In this document: piece by piece, positions 8,125 to 16,886 of the stretch
Layout of the letters: each line of letters opens with the position of its first letter
How positions within the stretch are numbered: the first letter of the stretch is position 1
Source: JAWXBK01 sp040878185
GTDB taxonomy: Bacteria; Pseudomonadota; Alphaproteobacteria; Dongiales; Dongiaceae
NCBI GenBank assembly: GCA_040878185.1
Contig: JBBDMS010000014.1
Coordinates: forward strand, 1-35,067
Reading direction: 5' to 3'
Length of the DNA stretch: 35,067 nt
Notes under the pieces: generated by a model
What the model saw: only the letters and a program-made list of their open reading frames with translations
Database searches by the model: none
What the model was told of the DNA's origin: nothing
Made by a program: the position numbers and the translations under genes

Positions 8125-9651
8125 TCATCCACCGAGAACATCGGCGATGATATTGGCCTCGTCTTCAATTGTCGGATTCTCGTACTTGCGGATGATCTGG
8201 TCGCGAATAACCGTATAGATCACATCGCTGATCGCGATCGTCTCAAGCAGATCGCTCGATATCAGCAGGACGGCAAGACCGGCTGCGGCACGCTCGCGAA
8301 CCAGCTCATGGATATCCTGCTTTGAGCCGATATCGACCCCTGCTGTCGGATCTTCGAGAACGATGAGTTTACTCGCCCGACCCAGACATCGAGCGATCAT
8401 CACCTTCTGCTGATTTCCGCCGCTGAGGCTTGTTATCGCGTCGTCGTAGTCCGCGTACCGGGTTCGAAAACGGGCCAGCAAAGACTGCGTCATTTCACGT
8501 TCGACACCGTCATTGATGATCCCGTACGACTGAACCTGATCCAGCTGGCTGATCATGAGGTTCTCGCGCGCGCTACGGCTCGGCAGCACGCAATTCGCAG
8601 CGCGTCCCGAAGGAAGGTACGAAACACCTTTGCGAGCCGCGTATGCGGGACTGCCCGGCCGATAGTTTCTGCCCGCCAACGCCATCGTGCTTGGGCGAAT
8701 GTCCGCCAAGCCCACAGCGGCCCGGCCGATCCGTTCACAACCTGACCCGACAACCCCATACAGCCCGACAACCTGGCCGGCAGAGACCGAAACATCCGCG
8801 CTTTTTTCGCGCCGCCCTGAGAGATTGTGAATCGCAAAGACCTCGGGGCCCAGCGACGGCGCTTGCTTGCGCGCGCATGCAGCGCCCGATCGGCCGGCCA
8901 GCTTCGCCACGATGAAAGGCGCATCCATCTCTTCTGTCATCACAAAAGATTCGACCAGGACGCCGTCCTTCATGAGGCTGACCCTGTCGGCCACCTTCAC
9001 TACTTCTTCCGCGTGATGGGTGATGAAAATGACCGCGACGCCCCGACTGCGCGCGCTCCGGATGATGCCAAGCAGCTTCTCGTTCTCACGGACGCCGAGC
9101 ATTGCCGTCGGTTCGTCCAGGATCAGGACTCTCGGCTCACATGACAGCGCCTTCACGACTTCAATCAGCTGTTGATTGGCAACCGAGTGGCTTCGTGCGC
9201 GGTCGTTCAAGTCAAAGTCGAAATTATATTCGGCAAAAAGCGCCCGGCAGCGTTCCTCTTCCGACTTTCTCTGAACGAGCCCGAAGGGGTGACGCGCGGA
9301 TTCCATACCGAGATAGATGTTCTCCCGTACAGTCAGATCCGGTACGAGCGACAGCTCCTGAAACACCATGGAGAAGCCAAGACCCCGTGCGCCGGCAACA
9401 TTCCTGAGGCGCGTCTCTTTGCCATCGAGAAAGAGCTTCCCCGCATCGGGCTGCACGAGACCGCCCATGATTTTGCCGACGGTCGACTTTCCTGCGCCAT
9501 TCTCGCCGAGGATGGCATGCACCTCGCCGGCCTTAAACATAAGCGAAACATTTTTGACGGCTTGAGTGTTGCCAAAGCGCTTGGAGATACCTTCGAGGAT
9601 AACGACCTCGGACAGCTCGTTTCTCGTCGCTTGCCTGGAATCCGCCATCAT
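8125..9651 (-). CDS. Sugar-type ABC transporter ATP-binding protein (RbsA-like, two domains)
   Basis: The 508-residue protein joins two ABC domains, as in RbsA/XylG/MglA. Domain 1 has Walker A GENGAGKST, a signature-like SVANQQ and Walker B VLILDEPT. Domain 2 has the usual degenerate Walker A (GVVGSGCE) and a strong LSGGNQQ signature. Its Walker B reads IVLEDPTAGVD, so the customary Asp-Glu order is reversed. The frame extends upstream to 9720, but that part lies in the 9683-9720 hairpin. The tandem ATGs at 9651/9648, with GGGGA about 10 bases before, give a normal family length. It energises import with the permease at 11084-12070 and the binding protein at 9733-10812. Confidence 0.9.
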   Translation of the reverse strand: MMADSRQATRNELSEVVILEGISKRFGNTQAVKNVSLMFKAGEVHAILGENGAGKSTVGKIMGGLVQPDAGKLFLDGKETRLRNVAGARGLGFSMVFQELSLVPDLTVRENIYLGMESARHPFGLVQRKSEEERCRALFAEYNFDFDLNDRARSHSVANQQLIEVVKALSCEPRVLILDEPTAMLGVRENEKLLGIIRSARSRGVAVIFITHHAEEVVKVADRVSLMKDGVLVESFVMTEEMDAPFIVAKLAGRSGAACARKQAPSLGPEVFAIHNLSGRREKSADVSVSAGQVVGLYGVVGSGCERIGRAAVGLADIRPSTMALAGRNYRPGSPAYAARKGVSYLPSGRAANCVLPSRSARENLMISQLDQVQSYGIINDGVEREMTQSLLARFRTRYADYDDAITSLSGGNQQKVMIARCLGRASKLIVLEDPTAGVDIGSKQDIHELVRERAAAGLAVLLISSDLLETIAISDVIYTVIRDQIIRKYENPTIEDEANIIADVLGG

Positions 9652-9682
9652 GGAGTCAAAATCCCCGACTTCGCATTGAGAT

Positions 9683-9720
9683 TTGTGCGGTGCCGACGAC
9701 ATACCGTCGACACCGCACAA
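9683..9720 (-). promoter_or_regulatory. Long intercistronic stem-loop between binding-protein and ATPase genes
   Basis: TTGTGCGGTG at 9683-9692 pairs exactly with CACCGCACAA at 9711-9720. The inner arms continue the stem for about 7 more pairs, two of them G-U, leaving a 4-nt loop (TATG on the minus strand). It sits 12 bases after the binding-protein stop. Such elements commonly protect or uncouple the binding-protein message so that it exceeds that of the membrane components. No T-run follows, so full termination is unlikely. Confidence 0.75.
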
Positions 9721-9732
9721 GCTTACGACGTT

Positions 9733-10812
9733 TTACTGAAAGGCCTCGATCGACCAATCTTCTGGGGGCACATCGGTTTGTTCCCACGGATAGGATTCGT
9801 AGTTCGCCTTGGTAAGGAACTGCGTCGGCATAATGATCATGGGATAGGGAAAGTCAGCCATCTCCTGAATGAGCGGCGTGTCCATGCCCAGTTTCTGACG
9901 GATCGAGTACTGAACGATCAGTCGACCAACCAGAATCGATGGCTCGGCATTCACACCGAGAAGCGTTCCATCGTCCAGCGCCGGGAAGATACCTCTCATG
10001 ATCGTGCTACCGACGACCCTCATGTCGGCACCGCGTTGTTTGATCGCCTGAACGGCGCCCATCCCCAGACCCATCGTCGGAGTCCAGACGAAACTGGCAT
10101 CCGGATACTTCGTGATCATGTCCGAGGTTTGCGACAGCGCATATCCAATGCTGATCTCACCACCGACCGGCGCAAGTTCGAGCTGCGCACCGGGGCACTC
10201 GCTGACAGCTTCTTTCAGGCCATCAACACGAAGCTTCGACCACTCCGCGCCTGCCGGTCCAGGCAAGCCGATAATCGTGAAGTTATCCTGCGGCTTGTTC
10301 TCGCAAAGAAGCTCGCCCATTTTCTTGCCGATCTCGAAGTCGCTGAACAGCACGCCATAGTCGGGCAGATCGCTGTTTACCGACGTTCCCGCGGCAATAA
10401 CCTTGATCCCGGCTGCTTTCGCCTTCGCCAGAATCGTGTCGTACCCGTCATACGATGCGGCACCAAGGATGAGAACATCGATTCCCTTGGTGATCATGGC
10501 ATCGATCTGCGCGAACTGCTGGCTGACATTGCCATACTTTCCGGCAATGGAAACCTGCACGACTTCGCCACCGGACTTCTCGACTTCGTCGACAATGCCG
10601 TAGGCCATGCCCTTCCAGTAATCGTCCTGGAGATGGACAAGTGTCACGCCATATCGGATCGGCGGATCGGTGTCCTGAACGGGTTCGGTAAGGCCGAGAA
10701 GGCGATCTTCCTCGGCCATGGCGGGCTGTACCGCCGTGCCGACTCCAAAAGCGAGCAACAGGGCACCCGCATAACTCGCGCGTGCCAGAGCTTTTTGTAA
10801 ATTGTTTAGCAT
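9733..10812 (-). CDS. Periplasmic solute-binding protein of RbsB/TorT type
   Basis: The 359-residue protein starts at 10812, where AAAGGTGA stands about 7 bases upstream; an in-frame ATG further upstream would only add a basic tail before the signal. The signal peptide ends AVQPAMA, with cleavage before Glu34. The mature part has the two-lobe Peripla_BP_4 pattern: IRYGVTLVHLQDDYWKGMAYGI, then IDAMITKGIDVLILGAASYDG and AAGIKVIAAGTSV. The YW and GAASYDG features remind me of the TorT branch rather than classical ribose-binding proteins. Together with the ATPase and permease it forms a complete importer. The ligand cannot be read from sequence; the cluster suggests a small nitrogen-containing solute. 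Confidence 0.88.
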   Translation of the reverse strand: MLNNLQKALARASYAGALLLAFGVGTAVQPAMAEEDRLLGLTEPVQDTDPPIRYGVTLVHLQDDYWKGMAYGIVDEVEKSGGEVVQVSIAGKYGNVSQQFAQIDAMITKGIDVLILGAASYDGYDTILAKAKAAGIKVIAAGTSVNSDLPDYGVLFSDFEIGKKMGELLCENKPQDNFTIIGLPGPAGAEWSKLRVDGLKEAVSECPGAQLELAPVGGEISIGYALSQTSDMITKYPDASFVWTPTMGLGMGAVQAIKQRGADMRVVGSTIMRGIFPALDDGTLLGVNAEPSILVGRLIVQYSIRQKLGMDTPLIQEMADFPYPMIIMPTQFLTKANYESYPWEQTDVPPEDWSIEAFQ

Positions 10813-11083
10813 TGTAGCGTCACCTTTCTTACGGTAGTCGCAGTTGATTAACGACACACTCGATAAGCACAGGACGTAACCACCCTGTCAGTTGAACTGG
10901 CTGCAAAAAGCGAAATGCACATGAGATATAATTCTTCATCATCGAAACGATCGATGCTTCCGAATGCCCCTACTTACTGATATTGCAACGAACTTCGGCG
11001 ATCGACGTTCTGCCGATTGCCGCACACGGTGCCATGCTTCGAATCTTGGACAGCAATGGCGTCAATTTCGATCTGGCCCGACA
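10813..11083. other. Intergenic region, 271 bases, possible internal promoter/operator
   Basis: This AT-richer gap lies between the permease stop and the binding-protein start. It contains the near-palindrome CATCGA-5 nt-TCGATG at 10940-10956, an 11-bp palindrome CAGTTGAACTG (about 10889-10899), and a TATAATTC-like stretch around 10927. A separate promoter for the binding-protein gene is plausible, but I cannot define a convincing -35/-10 pair. Confidence 0.4.
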
Positions 11084-12070
11084 TCAGAAAATCTCGCGAC
11101 GGCGTACGCGATCCAACATGACCGCCACGATGATGACGATGCCGACTGCCAGTATTTGATAGAAAGACGACACGCCGATGAGCGTCAGGGAATTGGACAG
11201 CGCGCCCAGGACAATGCAACCGTAGAGGACGTGGATCATCCCTCCGCTGCCGCCGTTGAGCGCGATGCCACCGAGGACCGCGGCGGCAATCGTCTTAAGG
11301 GTCATATCCGGTTCAGCGACAGGCTGCGCAGCGCCAACCCACGACGTCAGGACAATGGCGGCAACGCCCGCTGAAAAGCCCGCAAATCCATAGACGAGCA
11401 TGGTGTAGAGCGGAACATTGACGCCCGATCGGACGGCGGCCGATTTGTTCGAACCGATTGCATAGACGTAGCGGCCAAACACCGTGCGTCGAAGAAGAAA
11501 CGACCCGACGAGAAGCAGAACGATTGCTATTTCGAAACTCACGGGCAGGCCGAGAAAATGGCCGAATCCGATCGATGCGGTGAGTTCCGGCGGCACGGTG
11601 TAGATCGGAACGCCATGCGCCAGAATCAGGGCAACCGCGGTCGCCACCGACGCCATGCCCAACGTCACGATGAACGGCGAGGTTCTTTGATACGCAATGA
11701 TGTATCCGGTGGTCAGGCCTATAAGAAGACCGACGACCGCCATCACACCAATGGCGCCCCAAACGCCGACAACAGGCACCAACAGAATTCCGACGACGCC
11801 GGAAATCGACATCACCGCGGCCATCGAGAGATCCAACCCGCCGCTGATAATCGTCACAGCCTGCCCGACCGCCATCACCAGCAGCGGCGCAATCTGACCG
11901 GCGAGATTGTCCAGATTGCCCCATGAAAGGAAGCGCGGTTCGATGATCCCGATTACCGCGGAGTAGATCACGATGAACGCCGGCATGATCAGCTCGCTCA
12001 GGTTCAATCGCGATCGGCGACGGAACCAGGATTTCTTTGGCGCGGTCGTAATTGCAGTTTTGCTTTCCAT
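11084..12070 (-). CDS. Sugar-type ABC transporter permease (RbsC-like)
   Basis: The 328-residue membrane protein has about nine to ten hydrophobic segments. It carries family motifs in order: SGGLDLSMAAVMSISG, the SPFIVTLGMAS segment, GRYVYAIGSNKSAAVRSGVNV (EAA-like coupling loop), and AAVLGGIALNGGSGG. These match BPD_transp_2 permeases of the ribose/xylose/autoinducer importers, which act as dimers with one RbsA-type ATPase. It is the first of the minus-strand transport genes and is separated from the binding-protein gene by 271 bases, which is unusual for this family. The ribosome site is weak (GGAAG). Confidence 0.92.
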   Translation of the reverse strand: MESKTAITTAPKKSWFRRRSRLNLSELIMPAFIVIYSAVIGIIEPRFLSWGNLDNLAGQIAPLLVMAVGQAVTIISGGLDLSMAAVMSISGVVGILLVPVVGVWGAIGVMAVVGLLIGLTTGYIIAYQRTSPFIVTLGMASVATAVALILAHGVPIYTVPPELTASIGFGHFLGLPVSFEIAIVLLLVGSFLLRRTVFGRYVYAIGSNKSAAVRSGVNVPLYTMLVYGFAGFSAGVAAIVLTSWVGAAQPVAEPDMTLKTIAAAVLGGIALNGGSGGMIHVLYGCIVLGALSNSLTLIGVSSFYQILAVGIVIIVAVMLDRVRRREIF

Positions 12071-12416
12071 TCTAGGCTTCCATCACTTTCGGATACGCCA
12101 CGCCGTTGGCGTGCATATCGAAGGAAAACAAACCCGACGCCTCACGATGAACCGACGATCTGAACGCAGCTTCTTGACGCAAGCCATCGTTCGGACGAAA
12201 CATAAAGCCGTGATCTATTGCCCTTGAGTTGAAATGAGGAGCAGCTTGCGAGTGAGCATTGAACTCTTTCAAACACGCGGTTGCTCTCGAATGCCAAAGT
12301 GCGCGATTGTGGTGAGCGCCGACTGTTTGATGCCGCCGCTGAATTGAAATTTCAGAGATAGCCCGGCGCTGCGATTGCACAGCGCGCCTGCTCTGACAAA
12401 GACGAGGAGAACGACG
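12071..12416. promoter_or_regulatory. Divergent regulatory region between permease and VOC genes, 346 bases
   Basis: The gap separates divergently transcribed genes, so it should carry both promoters. It contains the inverted repeat CACGCC-3 nt-GGCGTG (12099-12113) and the 10-bp palindrome TGAAATTTCA (about 12346-12355), either of which could be an operator. No gene with its own ribosome site is seen here, and no promoter hexamers stand out. Confidence 0.4.
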
Positions 12417-12914
12417 ATGGATGGTGTCTGCGGAGTGACGGGCCTGTTCCACGTGCTGGTCAAAACCAACGACCTGCCGCAAACCATGAAATTCTACAAA
12501 GGCATTCTTGGGCTGCGCGAAGCACCGCGCCCCGATTTTGGCGTCGCGGGCGCGTGGCTTGCCTGCTCGAGTCCGATCGGAGAACAGATCATTCACATCT
12601 GGGCCGAAGGTCCCGGCATGGGACCGACTGGTGTCTCGCCGTATGGTACGGGGACAATCGATCATGTTTCTCTGACCGCCATTGGACACAAGGAATTCCG
12701 CAGCCGTTTCAAGAAGCATGGATTGGATTGGCGTGAGTTCATCATTCCCAACACAACCCTGTGGCAGCTCTTTGTTTACGATCCGAGCGGTGTGCAGATC
12801 GAACTGACATTCGACGAAGGGAACGAAGGCGGTCCCCATGGTCCCGTCACGCCGGGGCACGCGTATAAAACCGGAGAGAATTTCTTCGACCAGGCGAAGT
12901 ACCCCCGACTGTGA
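12417..12914 (+). CDS. VOC (glyoxalase/dioxygenase) superfamily protein
   Basis: The 165-residue protein holds two beta-alpha-beta-beta-beta modules. The likely metal and family positions are His12 (LFHVLVKTNDL), His60, His83 (TIDHVSL) and Glu129 (GVQIEL), and the FYKGILGL segment is characteristic. VOC enzymes include glyoxalases, extradiol dioxygenases, epimerases and fosfomycin-type transferases. The start at 12417 is well supported by GAGGAGA 6 bases upstream. The gene runs against the surrounding minus-strand catabolic genes and lies between the amidase and the permease, sharing the 12071-12416 region with the latter. Its reaction is unknown; a dioxygenase or lyase in the same pathway is a guess. 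Confidence 0.85.
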   Translation: MDGVCGVTGLFHVLVKTNDLPQTMKFYKGILGLREAPRPDFGVAGAWLACSSPIGEQIIHIWAEGPGMGPTGVSPYGTGTIDHVSLTAIGHKEFRSRFKKHGLDWREFIIPNTTLWQLFVYDPSGVQIELTFDEGNEGGPHGPVTPGHAYKTGENFFDQAKYPRL

Positions 12915-12960
12915 CATCGTGGTTTCCAGTCCAATCGCCACGCCCTGTTCCGATCCCTCG

Positions 12961-14451
12961 CTAGTGACTGTCATTCGTCAACCCCGGAGATATCCGGCCA
13001 GCCAACGTGTTGAGACCCGGCGCACGTAACCTGGCGATATCGGGCTTGGGCCGAGCCAGTGTCGGGTCCTTGGCGAACGAAGCTTCCATCGCCGCAGCGA
13101 TGGCCAGCGTCCCGGCATCGTCGAGATGGCGCCCCACGATCTGGATCCCGAACGGCAAACCGGTTGGCCCCAGTCCGGCGGGAATGACGGTCGTTGGATG
13201 GGTGCTGAGCGTGATGACATAGTTGATCGCAATCCACCGGATGTAACTCTCCATCGTCGTGGCGCCGACCTGCTTCACGTAGATTTCGTCGACAGGAAAC
13301 GGCACAACGGGCGCTGCCGGGCAGATGAGGATGTCCACGCTCTCGAAGAAGGTCTGGAATTTTCGGAAGAGATTGGTCTGCGCGACATGCGCGCGACCGA
13401 TATCGGCGACCGAGATTGTGCTGACAAATTCCACATTCGAGATGACATTGGGCGACGCCACATCCCGGTGCTGACGAACGTAGTCGCTATAGGCATTGCC
13501 GAAGCCTGCCGCCCGAAGGGCTTCGAAGGTCGCATCGACATCGCCGCAATCGGGATGACCCCAACTGGTCGCGCCAAACAACGGTGCCATTCTGGCTGCC
13601 GCAGACTCGAAACATTCGCGAATGTCGTCTGCGATCGGAATCGATCCCATGTCCGTACTGAATGCGACGCGGATGCGGTCCAGCCGCACCGACGGTAGCG
13701 CCGTGAAATATTCCGGTGACAGATCCCGGGAGATCGGATCCATCGCCGCCTTTCCGGTCATGGCACCCAGCAGGAATGCGGTATCGCCGACATCGCGCGC
13801 CATCGCGCCCTCGACCGCCAGAGGGGACCAGCCATCGCCCGCGCGATCCGATGGGCACGTACCCGGCGACGGTCGATGTCCGACAACACCGCAAAATGCC
13901 GCCGGCGTTCGCAAACTGCCGCCGAGATCGCCGCCGGTTGCCAACGGAATCATGTCCGTTGCCAGAGCGGCCGCGGATCCCCCGGATGAACCGGAGGCCG
14001 ACAATGTGGTGTCGAATGGGTTTACCGTCGCGCCGAACAGTCTGTTGATGGTGTTCGCGCCTGCACCGAACTCGGGTGTGTTCGTCTTTCCGATAATGAT
14101 CCCGCCCGCTTTCCTGATGCGCGACACGATGAGATCATCTTTATCGGGAACATTGTCCTTGTGGACGAGCGAACCGAAGGTCGTCTTGAGCCCGGCGGTC
14201 AGCTGAACGTCGTTGATCCCGACCGGCAACCCATGAAGCTGGCCCAACGATTGCCCGTTCATCACCGCTTGCTCAGCCTTGCGCGCACTTGCCTGCCCAC
14301 GGTCGAGATCCATGGTGACAATCGCGTTGATGGCGGGATTGACCTGTTCGATCTGCGTCGCAAACGCGTTGAATACTTCGACCGGAGAGACCGACTTGGC
14401 TCCGATCAGGGCGCGAATCTCGCGGGCCGACTTCGCAACGAGATCATTCAT
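12961..14451 (-). CDS. Amidase signature family protein with altered catalytic lysine
   Basis: The 496-residue protein follows the amidase-signature plan: LHGLPVG, KTNTPEFGAG, the glycine/serine block SGSSGGSAAALAT (cis-Ser region), and GGDLGGSLRTPAAFCGVVG containing the expected nucleophilic Ser. The catalytic Lys that normally follows GLPVx(V/I) is Asn80 here (INDV; codon AAC at 14214-14212). Such enzymes use a Lys-cisSer-Ser triad, so this copy may be inactive, may use another base, or may have a binding role. It lies 53 bases downstream of the aminotransferase on the same strand, probably in one operon. Length and the rest of the fold look intact. Confidence 0.88.
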   Translation of the reverse strand: MNDLVAKSAREIRALIGAKSVSPVEVFNAFATQIEQVNPAINAIVTMDLDRGQASARKAEQAVMNGQSLGQLHGLPVGINDVQLTAGLKTTFGSLVHKDNVPDKDDLIVSRIRKAGGIIIGKTNTPEFGAGANTINRLFGATVNPFDTTLSASGSSGGSAAALATDMIPLATGGDLGGSLRTPAAFCGVVGHRPSPGTCPSDRAGDGWSPLAVEGAMARDVGDTAFLLGAMTGKAAMDPISRDLSPEYFTALPSVRLDRIRVAFSTDMGSIPIADDIRECFESAAARMAPLFGATSWGHPDCGDVDATFEALRAAGFGNAYSDYVRQHRDVASPNVISNVEFVSTISVADIGRAHVAQTNLFRKFQTFFESVDILICPAAPVVPFPVDEIYVKQVGATTMESYIRWIAINYVITLSTHPTTVIPAGLGPTGLPFGIQIVGRHLDDAGTLAIAAAMEASFAKDPTLARPKPDIARLRAPGLNTLAGRISPGLTNDSH

Positions 14452-14504
14452 CGGTCAGCCTCCCGCGCGCTCGGTAGCCGACGCGTTGAGAATAGGCATG
14501 CCCA

Positions 14505-15737
14505 TCATGACGGCGACGCGGGACATTCCGCGGATGCCAGATAGTTCAGTGCCGCCTGTACGCCGCCTGCGCGATGAGGAACGGATGCCAGGCCGAGGCC
14601 CATCTCGACACCGGCGAGCGTCCCGGCGAGCATCAGGTCGTTCAGGTCGCCGAGGTGCCCAATTCGGAAAACGCGGTCGGCAAGTTTCGAAAGACCGCTG
14701 CCCAGCGACATATCGAATTTCTCCAGCACGATGCGTCGAAATTCATCGGCGCTATGACCTTCGGGCATCAGCACTGCCGTGAGAGAATCCGAAAAATGCC
14801 GCGGATTCTTGCAATAGACCTCGAGCCCCCAGGCGGAAACGGCGCGCCGCGTCGCTTCGGCATGCCGGCGATGCCGCGCGAACACCGCATCGAGCCCTTC
14901 TTCACGGAGCATCTCGATCGCTTCGATCAGCCCATAGAGAAGATTGGTTGAGGGCGTATAGGGGAAATAGCCGGCGCCGTTCGGCTTGATCATCTCATCC
15001 CAGGCCCAGTACGAACGCGGAAGTCGGGCCGATGTCGATGCCGCCAGGGCCTTTTCGCTGACCGCGTTGAAGGAAAGGCCCGGCGGGAGCATGAGGCCTT
15101 TCTGGGAACAGCCGACGGTAACGTCGACGCCCCATTCGTCGTGCCCATAGTCGATGGAACCCAGCGAGGAAATGGTGTCGACCAGGAGAAGCGCCGGATG
15201 CCCTGCATCGTCGATCGCGCGACGAACCTCGTCGATACGCGATGCGCAACCCGTGGAAGTCTCGTTGTGAACGACGCAGACAGCCTTGATGAGGCCGGCG
15301 GTATCCTTGCGCAGCCGCTCTGCAATCTGCTGAGGGTCAATGCCCGTTCGCCAGTCGCCGCCGAGCATCTCCGGTTTCAGACCCAGACGAACTGCCATGG
15401 CGCGCCATAGGTTGGCGAAGTGACCGGCTTCGAACATGAGAACCGCGTCGCCCGGCGAGAGCGTATTGACCAGGGCTGCTTCCCACGCGCCGGTCCCCGA
15501 CGCGGGGTAAATCACGACCGGGCCGGAGCAGCGCAGCAACCATTTCAGTCCGGCGAACGCTCGCTGCCCCAGCTCGGCAAAGGCGGGGCTGCGGTGGTCA
15601 ATCGTCGGCAGGCTGATCGCCCTGAGGATCCTGTCCGGGACATTGGTCGGCCCGGGAATCTGGAGAAAATGACGTCCCGCAACGCGCCCGGGAACATTCG
15701 ATGTTGCGGAAATGCGATGCGGCTGTGTTAAGTTCAT
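14505..15737 (-). CDS. Class V aminotransferase, serine/alanine-glyoxylate type
   Basis: The 410-residue PLP enzyme has PGPTNVPDRILRA near residue 28, the PASGTGAWEAALVNTLSPGD segment, HNETSTG, the PLP-ring Asp187 (LLLVDTISS) and the Schiff-base Lys213 in SQKGLMLPPG. These match serine-glyoxylate and alanine-glyoxylate aminotransferases; ureidoglycine-glyoxylate aminotransferase (PucG) is a related alternative that would fit a ureide pathway. It is the first gene of the minus-strand group and diverges from the GntR gene across an AT-rich control region. No clear ribosome site precedes the ATG, and the start codon itself lies inside a perfect inverted repeat, so translation or transcription may be regulated there. 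Confidence 0.88.
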   Translation of the reverse strand: MNLTQPHRISATSNVPGRVAGRHFLQIPGPTNVPDRILRAISLPTIDHRSPAFAELGQRAFAGLKWLLRCSGPVVIYPASGTGAWEAALVNTLSPGDAVLMFEAGHFANLWRAMAVRLGLKPEMLGGDWRTGIDPQQIAERLRKDTAGLIKAVCVVHNETSTGCASRIDEVRRAIDDAGHPALLLVDTISSLGSIDYGHDEWGVDVTVGCSQKGLMLPPGLSFNAVSEKALAASTSARLPRSYWAWDEMIKPNGAGYFPYTPSTNLLYGLIEAIEMLREEGLDAVFARHRRHAEATRRAVSAWGLEVYCKNPRHFSDSLTAVLMPEGHSADEFRRIVLEKFDMSLGSGLSKLADRVFRIGHLGDLNDLMLAGTLAGVEMGLGLASVPHRAGGVQAALNYLASAECPASPS

Positions 15738-16208
15738 AATAGTAAAGGTGCATTATGAATTCATTCTCGTCAAATGTCCTTTAAAGTTGTACAGCGTGGC
15801 GACCCCAATATTGCAATGTACCGGATATTTATATCGCTTTTTATTGCCTCTGGTTCGCCGCCATTCGTTCGAACAACTAAACTATTTAGTGATTACTCCT
15901 CTTTCAGTTGTCCGCCCAAGTAACCCGCCTGCACGGGGCTTCAGAAAACATGCAGGCACCGCCCGGCGGGTGTACCGGCCAGAGGGATGTGCCGCTTACG
16001 ACCCCGGCATGCAGGATATGGAGGCGACTCCAATCGAATCGGGACATCGGTTCAGCGCGCTTGCGCTGCCTCATATGGCTGGGCGCGGCGCTCGCCGGGT
16101 TCAACCCTGTTCGCTTGCGCCGCAGGCTGGAATGTTCGAAGAGTATAGGTTGTGCGCATCAGGAGCGTGGCGCGCACTCACGGGTCGCATTAAGTGATTG
16201 AAGAAACC
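15738..16208. promoter_or_regulatory. AT-rich divergent control region, aminotransferase/GntR
   Basis: This 471-base gap lies between divergent genes. Its left part, to about 15900, is visibly richer in A and T than its surroundings and holds several perfect palindromes: TTCATAAT-11 nt-ATTATGAA (15733-15759, covering the aminotransferase start), ATGAATTCAT (15755-15764), CAATATTG (15806-15813) and ACTAAActaTTTAGT (15876-15890). These are candidate operators for the adjacent GntR protein. The right part, 15910-16208, has ordinary composition and no credible gene. Confidence 0.5.
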
Positions 16209-16886
16209 ATGGCCAACCTTGCCGAGTCGACCGAACCCATCGCCAGACGATCGCTCCACGACGAGCTGGTCGAACGATTGCGTGAGATGATTGCCAGCGG
16301 CGCACTCGCTTCCGGCGAAAAAATCCAGGAGATGGCGCTGTGCCAGCGCTTCCATGTTTCCCGCACGCCGCTCCGGGAAGCGCTCAAGGTGCTGGCATCG
16401 GAAGGGATTGTGACACTGCTGCCGCATCGCGGCGCGAGCGTTGCTTCACTGAGCGTTCCGGAACTCGAGGAAGTCTTCCCGGTGATGGGCGCTCTGGAAT
16501 CCCTGTCGGGCGAACTCGCCTGCCGACTCATCACCGATCAGGAGATTGCTGAAATTGAATCACTTCATCGGGAAATGGTCGAGCACTGGCGTCGTCGGGA
16601 ACTCCAACCCTATTTCAAGTTGAACCAGTTGATCCATCAGGCGATCCTGGAAGCAACGCATAACGAGACCCTGATATCGGTCTATCGCGGATTGGCAGGC
16701 CGGCTCCTGACCGCGCGATATTTTGCCAATATGTCGGACGAGCGTTGGCATGAGGCCGTCATGGAGCATGAGGCGATATTGTCCGCGCTTCAGTCACGCG
16801 ACGGCCCGGGTTTGGCGGCGATTCTGAAGAGTCATCTCGCTAATAAGCTCGCGACGGTAAAGGCCCGGTTGATGGCGAAAAAATAG
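16209..16886 (+). CDS. GntR family transcriptional regulator, FCD type
   Basis: The 225-residue protein has an N-terminal winged helix (about residues 13-75, recognition part VSRTPLREALKVLASEG) and a C-terminal FCD ligand domain (about 85-215). Likely metal positions are the His in NQLIHQAI, the His in MEHEAI and the His in KSHL; the first ligand, usually Asp, is Asn here. FCD regulators normally bind small organic acids. A GTG 15 bases upstream is in frame, but the ATG at 16209 has the better purine-rich site (GAAGAAA). It is divergent from the aminotransferase and probably controls that promoter and its own. Confidence 0.9.
   Translation: MANLAESTEPIARRSLHDELVERLREMIASGALASGEKIQEMALCQRFHVSRTPLREALKVLASEGIVTLLPHRGASVASLSVPELEEVFPVMGALESLSGELACRLITDQEIAEIESLHREMVEHWRRRELQPYFKLNQLIHQAILEATHNETLISVYRGLAGRLLTARYFANMSDERWHEAVMEHEAILSALQSRDGPGLAAILKSHLANKLATVKARLMAKK

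Noticed and set aside
9172..10800. 542-codon plus-strand frame over the binding-protein gene
   Set aside because: It spans the intercistronic hairpin and antisense of two clear transporter genes, with no family pattern.
12072..12974. 300-codon minus-strand frame opposite the VOC gene and its control region
   Set aside because: The VOC reading has metal motifs and a strong ribosome site; the opposite frame has no recognisable domain. The part over 12072-12416 alone has no start with support.
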